From assembly GCA_023430685.1 (NCBI GenBank), contig JAEYZH010000002.1, positions 1 through 6,870 on the forward strand: a stretch of 6,870 nt of DNA, written 5' to 3'. The notes under the pieces are model-generated. The model made no database searches and was not told where the DNA came from. It saw only the letters and a program-made list of their open reading frames with translations. The stretch comes from Pseudomonadota bacterium (GTDB lineage: Bacteria > Pseudomonadota > Gammaproteobacteria > Xanthomonadales > Rhodanobacteraceae). Numbering within the stretch: position 1 is the first letter of the stretch; each line of letters begins with the position of its first letter. A program made the translations under genes and the position numbers. Shown piece by piece: positions 1 to 6,736 of this stretch.

Positions 1-1379
1 TCAGCAAGCGCGACGAGTACATCCACTCGAACGTCGACACCAGCCTGCTGATCGACTTCAACGGCAACTGCGCGCTCGGCAGCCAGTGCGCCTCGGCGCT
101 GCAGGGCGGCTACGACGTGAAGGAAGCGTACGCCGAGCTGTTCATCCCGATCGTCAAGGACATCCCGTTCCTGCACGCGTTGAACCTGACGCTGGGCGAC
201 CGCTACTCGAAGTTCAGCTCGTTCGGCAGCACCAACAACACCAAGATCGCGCTCGAGTGGCGTCCGATCGAAGACCTGCTGCTGCGCGGCACGGTGGCGG
301 AAGTGTTCCGCGCGCCGACCATCGGCAACATCTTCTCCGGTGCGACCAGCGATGCGCCGCGTATCTCGCGCGATCCGTGCGACTACTCGGGCACCGGCAC
401 CAACCCGAATGCAGGCCACCCGGGCTGCGTCGGCGTGCCGTCCACCGGTCCGTTCCAGAACGAAGCCGTGCAGAGCGGTTCGCAGCTCAACGCGATCGCG
501 TCGGGTTCGGCGTTCGCCGGCTTCCCGATCGGCCCGGAGTCGGGCAAGTCGTTCGACTTCGGCGTGGTGTATGACCCGAACTGGCTGGAAGGCCTGTCGG
601 TCAGCGCCGACCTGTGGCGCCTGTACCTCAACAACAACATCACCAACATCGGCGCTCAGAGCGTCATCGACCTGTGCTTCGCCGGGCAGACCGAGTACTG
701 CTCGCTGATCCGCCGCTTCCAGTCGGGCAACGGCGCGGGCCAGATCCAGACCCTGCTCGAGCCGACCGGCAACCTCGGTCGCGTCGACGTCGAGGGTGTG
801 GACTTCGCCCTCAACTACCGCCTGCCGGAGTTCTCGTTCGGTCGCTTCAACGTCGCGCTCAACGCGACGTACCTGAGCAAGTACGACCTGCAGACGGCGC
901 CTGGGCTGGGTGATGCCAACACCGTGTACCACTACTCCGGCCACTTCATGGGCTTCGGCTCCGCCCAGGCGGCTGCCTGCCCGGGTGCTGGCGGTGGCGT
1001 GTGCCTGTTCCCGCGTTGGCGCGCACAGTCCAGCATCGGCTGGCAGATGGGCGCGTTCGATGCGACCTGGAACATGCGCTACGTCGGTGGCTTCCGCATG
1101 GGTTCGCCGTCGCCGTCGCAGGACACGCATCCGTACGGCACCGGCAACCCGTCGCTGGACGGGCTGTACACCGACTACGGCTCGACGACGTACCACGACA
1201 TCCAGTTCGGCTACAACATCGAGCCGATCAACACGCGCGTGGACCTCGGCGTGAACAACGTGGGCGACAAGCAGCCGCCGTTCCTGTACGCGAACAACAC
1301 GCTGAACGCCAACACCGATCCGTCCAACTTCGACCTGATGGGCCGCTACTACTTCGGTCGCGTCACGGTCAAGTTCTAA
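1..1379 (+). CDS. TonB-dependent outer-membrane receptor, C-terminal part (5' truncated by window)
   Basis: The reading frame is open from base 3 to the TAA at 1377-1379 (458 residues), so the gene begins upstream of the window and the GTG at 117 is internal. The product is the beta-barrel part of a TonB-dependent receptor, which takes up a ligand across the outer membrane using TonB-ExbB-ExbD energy. Evidence is the alternating aromatic/polar strands, a segment matching the usual barrel signature (WRPIEDLLLRGTVAEVFRAP), the late WRAQSSIGWQ and DLGVNNVGDKQPP segments, and a final strand RYYFGRVTVKF ending in the C-terminal Phe recognised by the Bam machinery. Plug domain, TonB box and signal peptide lie outside the window. 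Four close cysteine pairs sit in predicted loops (codons at 69/87, 378/426, 675/699, 978/1002). The ligand cannot be told from this part; iron chelates, carbohydrates or peptides are all possible. Family call is confident, substrate unknown. Confidence 0.9.
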   Translation, partial: SKRDEYIHSNVDTSLLIDFNGNCALGSQCASALQGGYDVKEAYAELFIPIVKDIPFLHALNLTLGDRYSKFSSFGSTNNTKIALEWRPIEDLLLRGTVAEVFRAPTIGNIFSGATSDAPRISRDPCDYSGTGTNPNAGHPGCVGVPSTGPFQNEAVQSGSQLNAIASGSAFAGFPIGPESGKSFDFGVVYDPNWLEGLSVSADLWRLYLNNNITNIGAQSVIDLCFAGQTEYCSLIRRFQSGNGAGQIQTLLEPTGNLGRVDVEGVDFALNYRLPEFSFGRFNVALNATYLSKYDLQTAPGLGDANTVYHYSGHFMGFGSAQAAACPGAGGGVCLFPRWRAQSSIGWQMGAFDATWNMRYVGGFRMGSPSPSQDTHPYGTGNPSLDGLYTDYGSTTYHDIQFGYNIEPINTRVDLGVNNVGDKQPPFLYANNTLNANTDPSNFDLMGRYYFGRVTVKF

Positions 1380-1401
1380 GATCGGCGAGGTTGTAAACTT
1401 G

Positions 1402-1434
1402 AAGGCCGCGCGGGCTATCCGCGCGGCCTTTTTT
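1402..1434 (+). terminator. Strong intrinsic terminator after the TonB-dependent receptor
   Basis: A perfect 12-bp stem (1402-1413 paired with 1419-1430, almost all G/C) closes a 5-base loop GCTAT and runs into six T residues (1429-1434). It lies 22 bp after the receptor stop codon. This is a classic Rho-independent terminator for the plus strand. On the minus strand the stem is not followed by a T-run, so it looks one-directional. It ends only 14 bp before the start codon of the next gene. Confidence 0.93.
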
Positions 1435-1448
1435 ATTGCCCGAAGACC

Positions 1449-3302
1449 ATGACCGCAATCGAATTTCCTTCCGTGTCCGCTGCCATCCGCGTGCGTGACT
1501 GGGCCGAGGCCGAACGCCAGGCCCGGCTGCACCTGTCCACGCATCCGCACCGCGAAGACCTGCTCCTGATGCTCGCGATCAGCTTGCAGATGCAGGACCG
1601 GATCGCCGAAGCCGTCGAAGCACATGCGCAGTTGACGCAGCGGTTCCCGCACAACGCGACCTACTGGGGCAACTACGCGACGGCCCTGCGCGAGGCGGGA
1701 TCGCTCGACGAGGCAGCCGCCGCGCACGAGCGCGCGCTGCAGCTGACGCCCGATGACGCGCACGAACTGACCAACTACGGGCTGTTGCAGTTGCATCGGC
1801 GCGACTACCAGGCGGCGCGGGCGACGCTGTTGCGGGCACTCGCGCTCGATCCCGCTTCGCCCGAGGCGCGCATCCGTGCGGCGCGCGCCGCCGATGCTTG
1901 CCGCGAGTACGACGAGGCACAGGAGCTGCTGGCGCCCTGGCGAGGCTGGCTGCCGCTCGATGACGATCTGCAACTCGAACTCGGCGACCTGCTGTTGTCC
2001 ACCGGCGATGGCTTCGACGCAGTTGCGGTACTCGAACAACTCGTGCAGCGTGCGCCGGCCAATGTCCAGGCCCTGGTCCACCTTGCCTCCGCCTACGAGC
2101 GCCTCAACAAGTTGCCGCAGGCGCAGGCCACGCTCGCGCGGATCCAGCCGCTGCAGGCCGGCATCGGACCCGCGCAGGGCGTGGAGCTCACGCATGTGCT
2201 CGCGAAGGTGGCGCAACGCGCCGGCGACCTCGAGGATGCGCGGGCGCTGCTGGAGGGCGCCGGTCCGCGCAGCGAAGGGGATTTCGCGCACTACTTCAGC
2301 CTGGCCGACATACACTCCCGGCTCGGCAACATCCAACACGTCATGCAGGCACTGGAATCAGCGCACGACCTGCAGAAGGTCGAGTTGAAGAAAGCGCTGC
2401 CTGCGCGCTTCGAACCCGGAGCCAGCGTGCTCCCGGCGGCCGACCGTTGCATCCAGCGGGCCGATTACGAGCGCTGGCCGAACCTCATCGCACCCGACAG
2501 CGCTCAGTCCCCGGTATTCATCGTGGGGTTCCCGCGATCGGGCACGACCCTGCTCGAGCAGATGCTCGATGCACATCCGCATCTGCAATCGATGGACGAA
2601 AACCCTTTCCTCAACAAGCTGTGCGACCAGCTCGCGGACCAGGGAATCATGGTGCCGTACGACCTCGATCGCCTCGGCCAGCGCGACTGCGACGAGCTGC
2701 GTCGACGTTACCTCACGATGGTCTGCCGCACCGTGCCGCGGCAATGGGATGCGCGGATCGTCGACAAGAATCCACTCAACATGCTGTGGCTGCCCTTCAT
2801 CCATCGCCTGTTCCCGAACGCGCGCTACATCCTCGCGCTGCGGCATCCCTGCGACGTGATCCTGAGCTGCTACATGCAGAACTTCCGCTCCAACATGCTC
2901 GCATCGGCATGCACCACGCTCGAGCGGCTGGCGACCGCGTATGTGGCTTCGATGCGCAACTGGCTCCACCACGTCGAAGTCCTGCAGCCGGCGGTGCTCA
3001 ATGTCCGCAACGAGGACCTGATCGCCGATGCCCCCGCGCAAGCCGCCCGCATCGCAGAGTTCCTCGGCCTCGCCGACGCGTCGCCGCTGCTGCGCTTCGA
3101 CCAGCACGCGCGCGACAAGGGCTTCATCGCGACGCCGAGCTACACCCAGGTCATCCAGCCGATCAACGCCAAGGGAATGAATCGCTGGCACCGATATCGC
3201 GCATACCTCGATCCCGTGCTGCCGATCCTCGAGCCGATGCTGCGGCACTGGGAATATCCGACCGACCCCGCGTCCGAGGCGGCGATCCGCGCATCTGCGT
3301 GA
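1449..3302 (+). CDS. TPR-repeat sulfotransferase (PAPS-dependent), 617 aa
   Basis: A cytoplasmic fusion of tetratricopeptide repeats (about residues 1-330) to a Sulfotransfer_3-type domain (about 350-590), expected to move a sulfuryl group from PAPS to an unknown acceptor. Clear TPR units lie at about 37-70, 71-104 and 105-138; later units are more degenerate. The catalytic domain shows the 5'-phosphosulfate loop FPRSGTTL (361-368), a candidate catalytic Glu384 in SMDENP, Lys440 in DKNP, and the 3'-phosphate pair Arg465/Ser473 in RHPCDVILS. The C-terminal segment QVIQPINAKGMNRWHRY is typical of the family. Spacing of these residues matches animal tyrosylprotein sulfotransferases as I recall them. 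No signal peptide is visible. ATG 1449 is preferred because the first helix pair begins near residue 10 and the next Met is 40. A ribosome site is weak (GAAGA only 2 bases away). The gene lies just after a terminator and converges with a second TPR-sulfotransferase. Acceptor unknown. Confidence 0.9.
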   Translation: MTAIEFPSVSAAIRVRDWAEAERQARLHLSTHPHREDLLLMLAISLQMQDRIAEAVEAHAQLTQRFPHNATYWGNYATALREAGSLDEAAAAHERALQLTPDDAHELTNYGLLQLHRRDYQAARATLLRALALDPASPEARIRAARAADACREYDEAQELLAPWRGWLPLDDDLQLELGDLLLSTGDGFDAVAVLEQLVQRAPANVQALVHLASAYERLNKLPQAQATLARIQPLQAGIGPAQGVELTHVLAKVAQRAGDLEDARALLEGAGPRSEGDFAHYFSLADIHSRLGNIQHVMQALESAHDLQKVELKKALPARFEPGASVLPAADRCIQRADYERWPNLIAPDSAQSPVFIVGFPRSGTTLLEQMLDAHPHLQSMDENPFLNKLCDQLADQGIMVPYDLDRLGQRDCDELRRRYLTMVCRTVPRQWDARIVDKNPLNMLWLPFIHRLFPNARYILALRHPCDVILSCYMQNFRSNMLASACTTLERLATAYVASMRNWLHHVEVLQPAVLNVRNEDLIADAPAQAARIAEFLGLADASPLLRFDQHARDKGFIATPSYTQVIQPINAKGMNRWHRYRAYLDPVLPILEPMLRHWEYPTDPASEAAIRASA

Positions 3303-3311
3303 CGGACGAGC

Positions 3312-4901
3312 TCAGTCGCGGCTCACCCGTGCAAGCGCCGCACGCAGCGGATCGAGCAGGTCCCCGTAGCGCGCCGCCCGCGCGGTGTCCCGCCTGAGCG
3401 GCTGGCGTACCTGCATCGCACTGGGCGAGCGCACGTCGCGTTCGGTGCGGTGGAACTCGAGGCAGCCCGGTTCGAACGCGAGGCCGCAGTGCTCGAGCAA
3501 CGCGCGGATGCGCGCCTCGGGCGCGGCCACGAGCTGCTCGTGCACGCTCTCGAACAATTGCGCCGGCTGCAGCCGGAGCGCGGCGACGACCGCGCGATCG
3601 AACTCGCGCCAGAAACCAGCCAGGTCCTCGAACGAGCGCGAATACTCGTTGTTGTGCAGCAGCTGCCGATAGCATGAAAAACAGGTTTCTAGCGGATCCC
3701 GGCGCACCGCGATGATCCGCGCGCCCGGCAACATCGCGCGGATCGCGCAGAAGTAGTACCAGTTGTTCGGGAGCTTGTCGGTGAATCGCGGTCGACGCGC
3801 GGTCCAGTGCGCGGTGCGTTCGAGGTAGCGCTGCCCGAGGCGGCGCCAGTCGGCGGCTTGCATCGCGGGTACCCAGGCCGGAAACGCCTGCGCGCGCCGG
3901 CGCGATTCCTCGGCGATCACGAGCGGCAGGTCCGGCAGTTCTCCCGCGCCCTCCACCGCGCTGTGCGACGCGAGGATCTGCTCGACCAGGGTCGAACCCG
4001 ATCGCGGAAGGCTCGTGATGAAGATGGCTTCCTTGCCGAAGTCGCCAGGTGCGACCGGCGGCGCCGCATCGAATGCGGCGCGCACCGCCGCCATCTGCCG
4101 CGCGAACGCGGCGGCGTCCCAGCGACGGCGACGCCGTGCGATTTCGTTCGAGCGCGCGAGCGAGGCCAGCGACTCCGACAGGCGGCCTTCGTCGTCGAGC
4201 GCTTTCGCGAGCGCGAAGCCGATCGCGACGCGATCGTCGTCGCTCGCGCGCGCATCGCGCAGCGCGGACTCCATGCGCGCGACGTCCCCGGCTTCGAACT
4301 TCATCGTCTTGAGATCGGCCAGGCCCCACCAGGCCATGCCGGTCCAGGGTCGCTCGGCGAGGATGCGCCGGTACTCGGCGGCTGCCTCGTCCGCGCGGCC
4401 GGACACGCGCAGCATGTCCGCGAGCAGCGCGCGCGCGTCGGCGTGCGCGGGCGCCAGTGCGACCGCCTCGCGCAGCGCGACGATCGCTTCGTCATGGCGC
4501 ACGCAGCGCGTCAGCAGCACGCCGAGGTTGTAGCGCGCGACCGCGTAGCCGGGCTGCAGCTCGCAGCAGCGACGCAGCGCCGCGATCGCCTCGTCGTACT
4601 GCCCGGCTTCGGCCAGCACGGTGCCGAGCGTGTTGTGCTGCAGCGGGTCGTCGGGCCGCTGCGCGACGCCGCGCGAGGCGGCCTGGATCGCACTTGCATG
4701 ATCACAGCGCAGGCTGCGCATGCCTGCGTGCAGGCGCAGGACCTCGGGATGGTCCGGGAGCGCGGCCAGCACGGGTGCGAGTTCGCGCTCGGCCTCATCC
4801 ACGCGGCCAGCTTGCAGGGCTTGCGCCGCCGCGACCACGCGCATCGCGAGCGGACGATCGATTCCGTGCAGGCGGGAGGTCGCGGGCGGCGGGTTTGGCA
4901 T
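3312..4901 (-). CDS. TPR-repeat sulfotransferase (PAPS-dependent), 529 aa
   Basis: A second TPR-sulfotransferase, clearly diverged from the first. TPR units occupy about residues 20-190, best at 52-84, 86-118, 119-152 and 153-186. The sulfotransferase domain runs from about 288 to 525. It has the 5'-phosphosulfate loop LPRSGSTL (298-305), candidate base Glu321 in GAGELPDL, Lys376 in TDKLPNN, and the 3'-phosphate pair Arg401/Ser409 in RDPLETCFS. Glu405 stands where the first protein has Asp469. The family C-terminal motif is present (SAMQVRQPL), but the usual following Trp (RW.RY) is replaced, reading ARAARYGDLLDPL. No signal peptide is seen, so a cytoplasmic location is inferred. Start: ATG at 4901 gives an N-terminal proline-rich tail; Met20 (4844) sits exactly where the TPR begins and is an alternative. 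The ribosome site is poor for both. It is downstream of pilU on the same strand, 230 bp away. Acceptor unknown. Confidence 0.9.
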   Translation of the reverse strand: MPNPPPATSRLHGIDRPLAMRVVAAAQALQAGRVDEAERELAPVLAALPDHPEVLRLHAGMRSLRCDHASAIQAASRGVAQRPDDPLQHNTLGTVLAEAGQYDEAIAALRRCCELQPGYAVARYNLGVLLTRCVRHDEAIVALREAVALAPAHADARALLADMLRVSGRADEAAAEYRRILAERPWTGMAWWGLADLKTMKFEAGDVARMESALRDARASDDDRVAIGFALAKALDDEGRLSESLASLARSNEIARRRRRWDAAAFARQMAAVRAAFDAAPPVAPGDFGKEAIFITSLPRSGSTLVEQILASHSAVEGAGELPDLPLVIAEESRRRAQAFPAWVPAMQAADWRRLGQRYLERTAHWTARRPRFTDKLPNNWYYFCAIRAMLPGARIIAVRRDPLETCFSCYRQLLHNNEYSRSFEDLAGFWREFDRAVVAALRLQPAQLFESVHEQLVAAPEARIRALLEHCGLAFEPGCLEFHRTERDVRSPSAMQVRQPLRRDTARAARYGDLLDPLRAALARVSRD

Positions 4902-4965
4902 GCGTCGGAAGGCGGAAACGGATCGCCCGGTAGTCTAAGCGATAGCCGTGCAGGAGCCTGCCCGC

Positions 4966-5012
4966 GGGCGCGATGCCTGCAAGATCAAGAGTGCCGGCCG
5001 CGCTCAGCGCGT
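4966..5012. repeat. Direct repeat copy 1 (47 bp, extragenic)
   Basis: This copy matches 5047-5093 at 44 of 47 positions; the differences are at 4992, 5005 and 5006. The first 26 bases (GGGCGCGATGCCTGCAAGAT and the next six) are identical in both copies. The GC-rich end contains the hairpin GCGCT-C-AGCGC, which the other copy lacks in perfect form. It is most likely part of a dispersed extragenic repeat family. Confidence 0.88.
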
Positions 5013-5046
5013 GTAGGCTGGACGACCGAAGGTCGGCCGGCGCCTT

Positions 5047-5093
5047 GGGCGCGATGCCTGCAAGATCAAGAGCGCCGGCCGCGCTGCGCGCGT
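5047..5093. repeat. Direct repeat copy 2 (47 bp, extragenic)
   Basis: This is the second copy, 81 bp downstream of the first with 34 bp between them. It ends in GTCCAGCCT (5092-5100), the reverse complement of AGGCTGGAC found just after copy 1 (5015-5023). The two units thus carry inverted ends, as expected for a paired repeat element. It lies 39 bp beyond the pilU stop codon. Confidence 0.88.
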
Positions 5094-5131
5094 CCAGCCT
5101 CCGCTAGACACGGCCGGGAAGCGCGTTCGCT

Positions 5132-6235
5132 TCAGAAGCTGTTGACGTCGAACCCGTCCGCCATCGGCACGTCCGCGCCTTCGGCGAGGCGGATCTTCAG
5201 CGCGAGGCCATCGCGCGAGTCGGCGTGGTTGAGCGCTTCCTCGAGTTCGATCTTGCCTTCCTTGTACAGCGCATACAGCGCCTGGTCGAAAGTCTGCATG
5301 CCTTCCTGCAGGCTGCGATCCATCGCTTCCTTGACTTCATGGACCTGGCCGCGACGCAGCAGGTCGCGGATGTGCGGCGTGTTCAGCAGCACCTCGACCG
5401 CGGGCAGGCGGTGGCCGTCCTTGCCCATCACGAGGCGCTGGCTGATGACCGCGCGCAGGTTCAGCGCGACGTTCATGAGGATGTTCTTGTGCGCTGCCTC
5501 GGGGAAGAAGTTGAGGATGCGCTCGATCGTCTGGTCGGCGTTGTTGGAGTGCAGCGTCGCGAGGCAGAGGTGGCCGGTTTCGGAGAACGTGATCGCGGCT
5601 TCCATCGTGGTGGCGTCGCGGATCTCGCCGATCAGGATCACGTCGGGCGCTTCACGCATCGCGTTCTTCAGCGCCTCGTGGAAGCTGTGCGTGTCGAGCC
5701 CGACCTCGCGCTGGTTCACCACCGACTTCTTGTGCCGGTAGAGGTACTCGATCGGGTCCTCGATCGTGAGGATGTGGCCGGAGGTGTTGGAATTGCGGTG
5801 ATCGATCATCGACGCGAGCGTGGTCGACTTGCCCGAGCCCGTGGCGCCGACCAGCAGGATCAACCCGCGCGGCTCCATGATGATGCTCTTGAACAGCTGC
5901 GGCAGGCGCAACTGCTCGATCGTCGGGATCTCGCTCTTGATCGCGCGGATCACCATGCCGACTTCGCCGCGCTGCTTGAACACGTTGACGCGGAAGCGGC
6001 CCGCGTCCTTGACCGCGATCGCCATGTTGAGCTCGAGGTTCTTCTCGAACTGCGGCACCTGCCCCTCGTCCATCAGCGAATACGCGATCTTCTTGACCAT
6101 GCCGTTCGGCATGCCCGTGTTGCCGAGCGGGTAGAGCTTGCCCTCGACCTTGATGTTCACCGGGGCGCCGGTGGTCAGGAACATGTCCGACGCACCCTTC
6201 TCCGTCATGAGCTTCAGGAAATATCCGATGTCCAT
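5132..6235 (-). CDS. pilU: Type IV pilus retraction ATPase PilU, 367 aa
   Basis: A PilT/PilU-type secretion ATPase, a cytoplasmic hexamer at the base of the type IVa pilus that acts with PilT in retraction and twitching motility. The N-terminus MDIGYFLKLMTEKGASDMFL matches the PilU start. Visible motifs: Walker A GATGSGKST (130-138, Lys136), Asp box ILTIEDPIEY (155-164), Walker B-like DVILIGEIRD (198-207, with Glu204), and His box TGHLCLATLH (220-229). The tail VHEVKEAMDRSLQEGMQTFDQALYALY favours PilU over PilT. Length fits the family (P. aeruginosa PilU is similar). The frame stays open upstream to 6547, but residues before this ATG show no family similarity and overlap a divergent gene, so ATG 6235 is chosen; a modest GAGA lies 6 bases before it. 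pilT, usually adjacent, is absent: upstream is a divergent gene and downstream is repeat DNA, so pilU seems to have its own promoter. All catalytic motifs are intact. Confidence 0.96.
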   Translation of the reverse strand: MDIGYFLKLMTEKGASDMFLTTGAPVNIKVEGKLYPLGNTGMPNGMVKKIAYSLMDEGQVPQFEKNLELNMAIAVKDAGRFRVNVFKQRGEVGMVIRAIKSEIPTIEQLRLPQLFKSIIMEPRGLILLVGATGSGKSTTLASMIDHRNSNTSGHILTIEDPIEYLYRHKKSVVNQREVGLDTHSFHEALKNAMREAPDVILIGEIRDATTMEAAITFSETGHLCLATLHSNNADQTIERILNFFPEAAHKNILMNVALNLRAVISQRLVMGKDGHRLPAVEVLLNTPHIRDLLRRGQVHEVKEAMDRSLQEGMQTFDQALYALYKEGKIELEEALNHADSRDGLALKIRLAEGADVPMADGFDVNSF

Positions 6236-6343
6236 CTGCGATCTCGCTGGGGTATCTGGGGGCGCCCGCGGGCAGCCGATTGCAATCGAGGCTCCGGCCT
6301 TCACACAATACCAGCCGGCACCCGTCCCTGAACGTGGAAATAT
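6236..6343. promoter_or_regulatory. Divergent promoter region between pilU and the DUF4398 lipoprotein
   Basis: This 108-bp gap must hold promoters for both flanking genes, which point away from each other. On the plus strand TTGCAA (6280-6285) and CACAAT (6304-6309) are 18 bp apart, each matching the sigma-70 consensus at four of six bases. The TTGCAA lies inside a perfect palindrome GATTGCAATC (6278-6287), a possible operator. The segment 6300-6345 is AT-richer than its surroundings. No clear -35/-10 pair was found for pilU. These are pattern matches only. Confidence 0.4.
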
Positions 6344-6736
6344 ATGACACCCGACCGCGGAAAAATCCATGCACTGGTCGTCCTTCCGGCCATCATGGCG
6401 ATGCTCGTCGCCTGCGCGCCGACCCGGCCTCCGACGGACCAGCTCGATGCGGCCTCGCGTGCGCTCGGTGCCGCGCGCGATGCCGGCGCGGAGGAACGCG
6501 CCGCGGCTGACTACCGAGCCGCCGCCAGCGGTTTCGACCAGGCGCAAGCCGCGCAGGCGCGCGGCGACTACGACGAGGCGGCGCAGTTCGCGCGCCAGTC
6601 GCTCTCGGACAGCGAACTCGCGATCGCACGCTCACGTCGCGCCGCCGCTCGCGCCGAAGTCGACCGTCTGCGCGAGCAGAACGCCACGCTGACGCGCGAC
6701 CTCGCCGCGCCTGCCGCCTTCGAGGAGCAGCCATGA
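6344..6736 (+). CDS. Small outer-envelope lipoprotein with DUF4398-like helical domain, 130 aa
   Basis: The N-terminus has basic residues Arg5 and Lys7, a hydrophobic stretch, and a lipobox LVAC (21-24), so it should be lipidated at Cys24 and anchored in the envelope. Residue 25 is Ala, not Asp, which favours the outer membrane. Residues about 33-105 are Ala/Asp/Glu/Arg-rich helices of the DUF4398 pattern (AASRALGAARDAGA, then QAAQARGDYDEAAQFARQSL), followed by a coiled-coil stretch EVDRLREQNATLTRDL. The function of DUF4398 is unknown; such proteins often sit next to OmpA-like or other cell-envelope genes. Start ATG 6344 gives a well-formed signal; GGAAA (6336-6340) is a weak, close ribosome site. 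Its TGA overlaps the ATG of the next gene by 4 bp (ATGA), suggesting coupled translation. It is divergent from pilU. Confidence 0.82.
   Translation: MTPDRGKIHALVVLPAIMAMLVACAPTRPPTDQLDAASRALGAARDAGAEERAAADYRAAASGFDQAQAAQARGDYDEAAQFARQSLSDSELAIARSRRAAARAEVDRLREQNATLTRDLAAPAAFEEQP
6722..6727 (+). promoter_or_regulatory. Ribosome binding site for the gene at 6733
   Basis: GAGGAG sits 5 bases before ATG 6733, inside the last codons of the lipoprotein gene. It is the best Shine-Dalgarno match in the window and supports this start and a two-gene operon. Confidence 0.75.

Larger units (their letters stand above)
4902..5131. other. Gene-free spacer between pilU and the sulfotransferase
   Basis: No convincing gene lies in these 230 bp. 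The stretch holds two 47-bp direct repeats, a 10-bp palindrome GCCCGCGGGC (4960-4969), small hairpins GCGCT-C-AGCGC (5000-5010) and CGACC-GAA-GGTCG (5023-5035), and an inverted pair AGGCTGGAC (5015-5023) / GTCCAGCCT (5092-5100). No T-run follows any hairpin, so none is a textbook intrinsic terminator. Any promoter for the minus-strand sulfotransferase should be in the lower-numbered end, but I see no good -35/-10 pair. The overall look is that of extragenic palindromic repeat DNA. Confidence 0.7.

Noticed and set aside
117..1379. GTG at 117 as the start of the receptor gene
   Set aside because: The same frame is open to the window edge and codes for receptor-like sequence with a cysteine pair before this point.
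2358..3248. 296-codon minus-strand frame opposite the first sulfotransferase
   Set aside because: The plus strand carries clear sulfotransferase motifs here; the antisense product has no recognisable features.
3674..3715. 13-codon plus-strand ORF starting ATGAAAAAC inside the second sulfotransferase
   Set aside because: It has no good ribosome site and no signal features; it is the antisense of conserved codons of the PAPS motif.
4932..4937. TAGACT as a -10 box for the minus-strand sulfotransferase
   Set aside because: No acceptable -35 hexamer lies at 16-18 bp, so the match is likely chance.
4966..5093. CRISPR array
   Set aside because: There are only two copies, the repeat is longer than the spacer between them, and no cas genes are seen.
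3807..5741. 644-codon open frame on the plus strand
   Set aside because: It is antisense to the minus-strand sulfotransferase, the repeat spacer and pilU, has low-complexity Arg/Ala-rich translation and no domain. Such frames are expected opposite high-GC genes.
5225..6331. 368-codon plus-strand frame opposite pilU
   Set aside because: pilU is unmistakable on the minus strand; the antisense translation is Arg/Asp/Val-biased, typical of a GC shadow.
6236..6547. N-terminal extension of PilU by 104 residues
   Set aside because: The added residues lack family similarity and overlap the divergent lipoprotein gene; the PilU family begins at ATG 6235.
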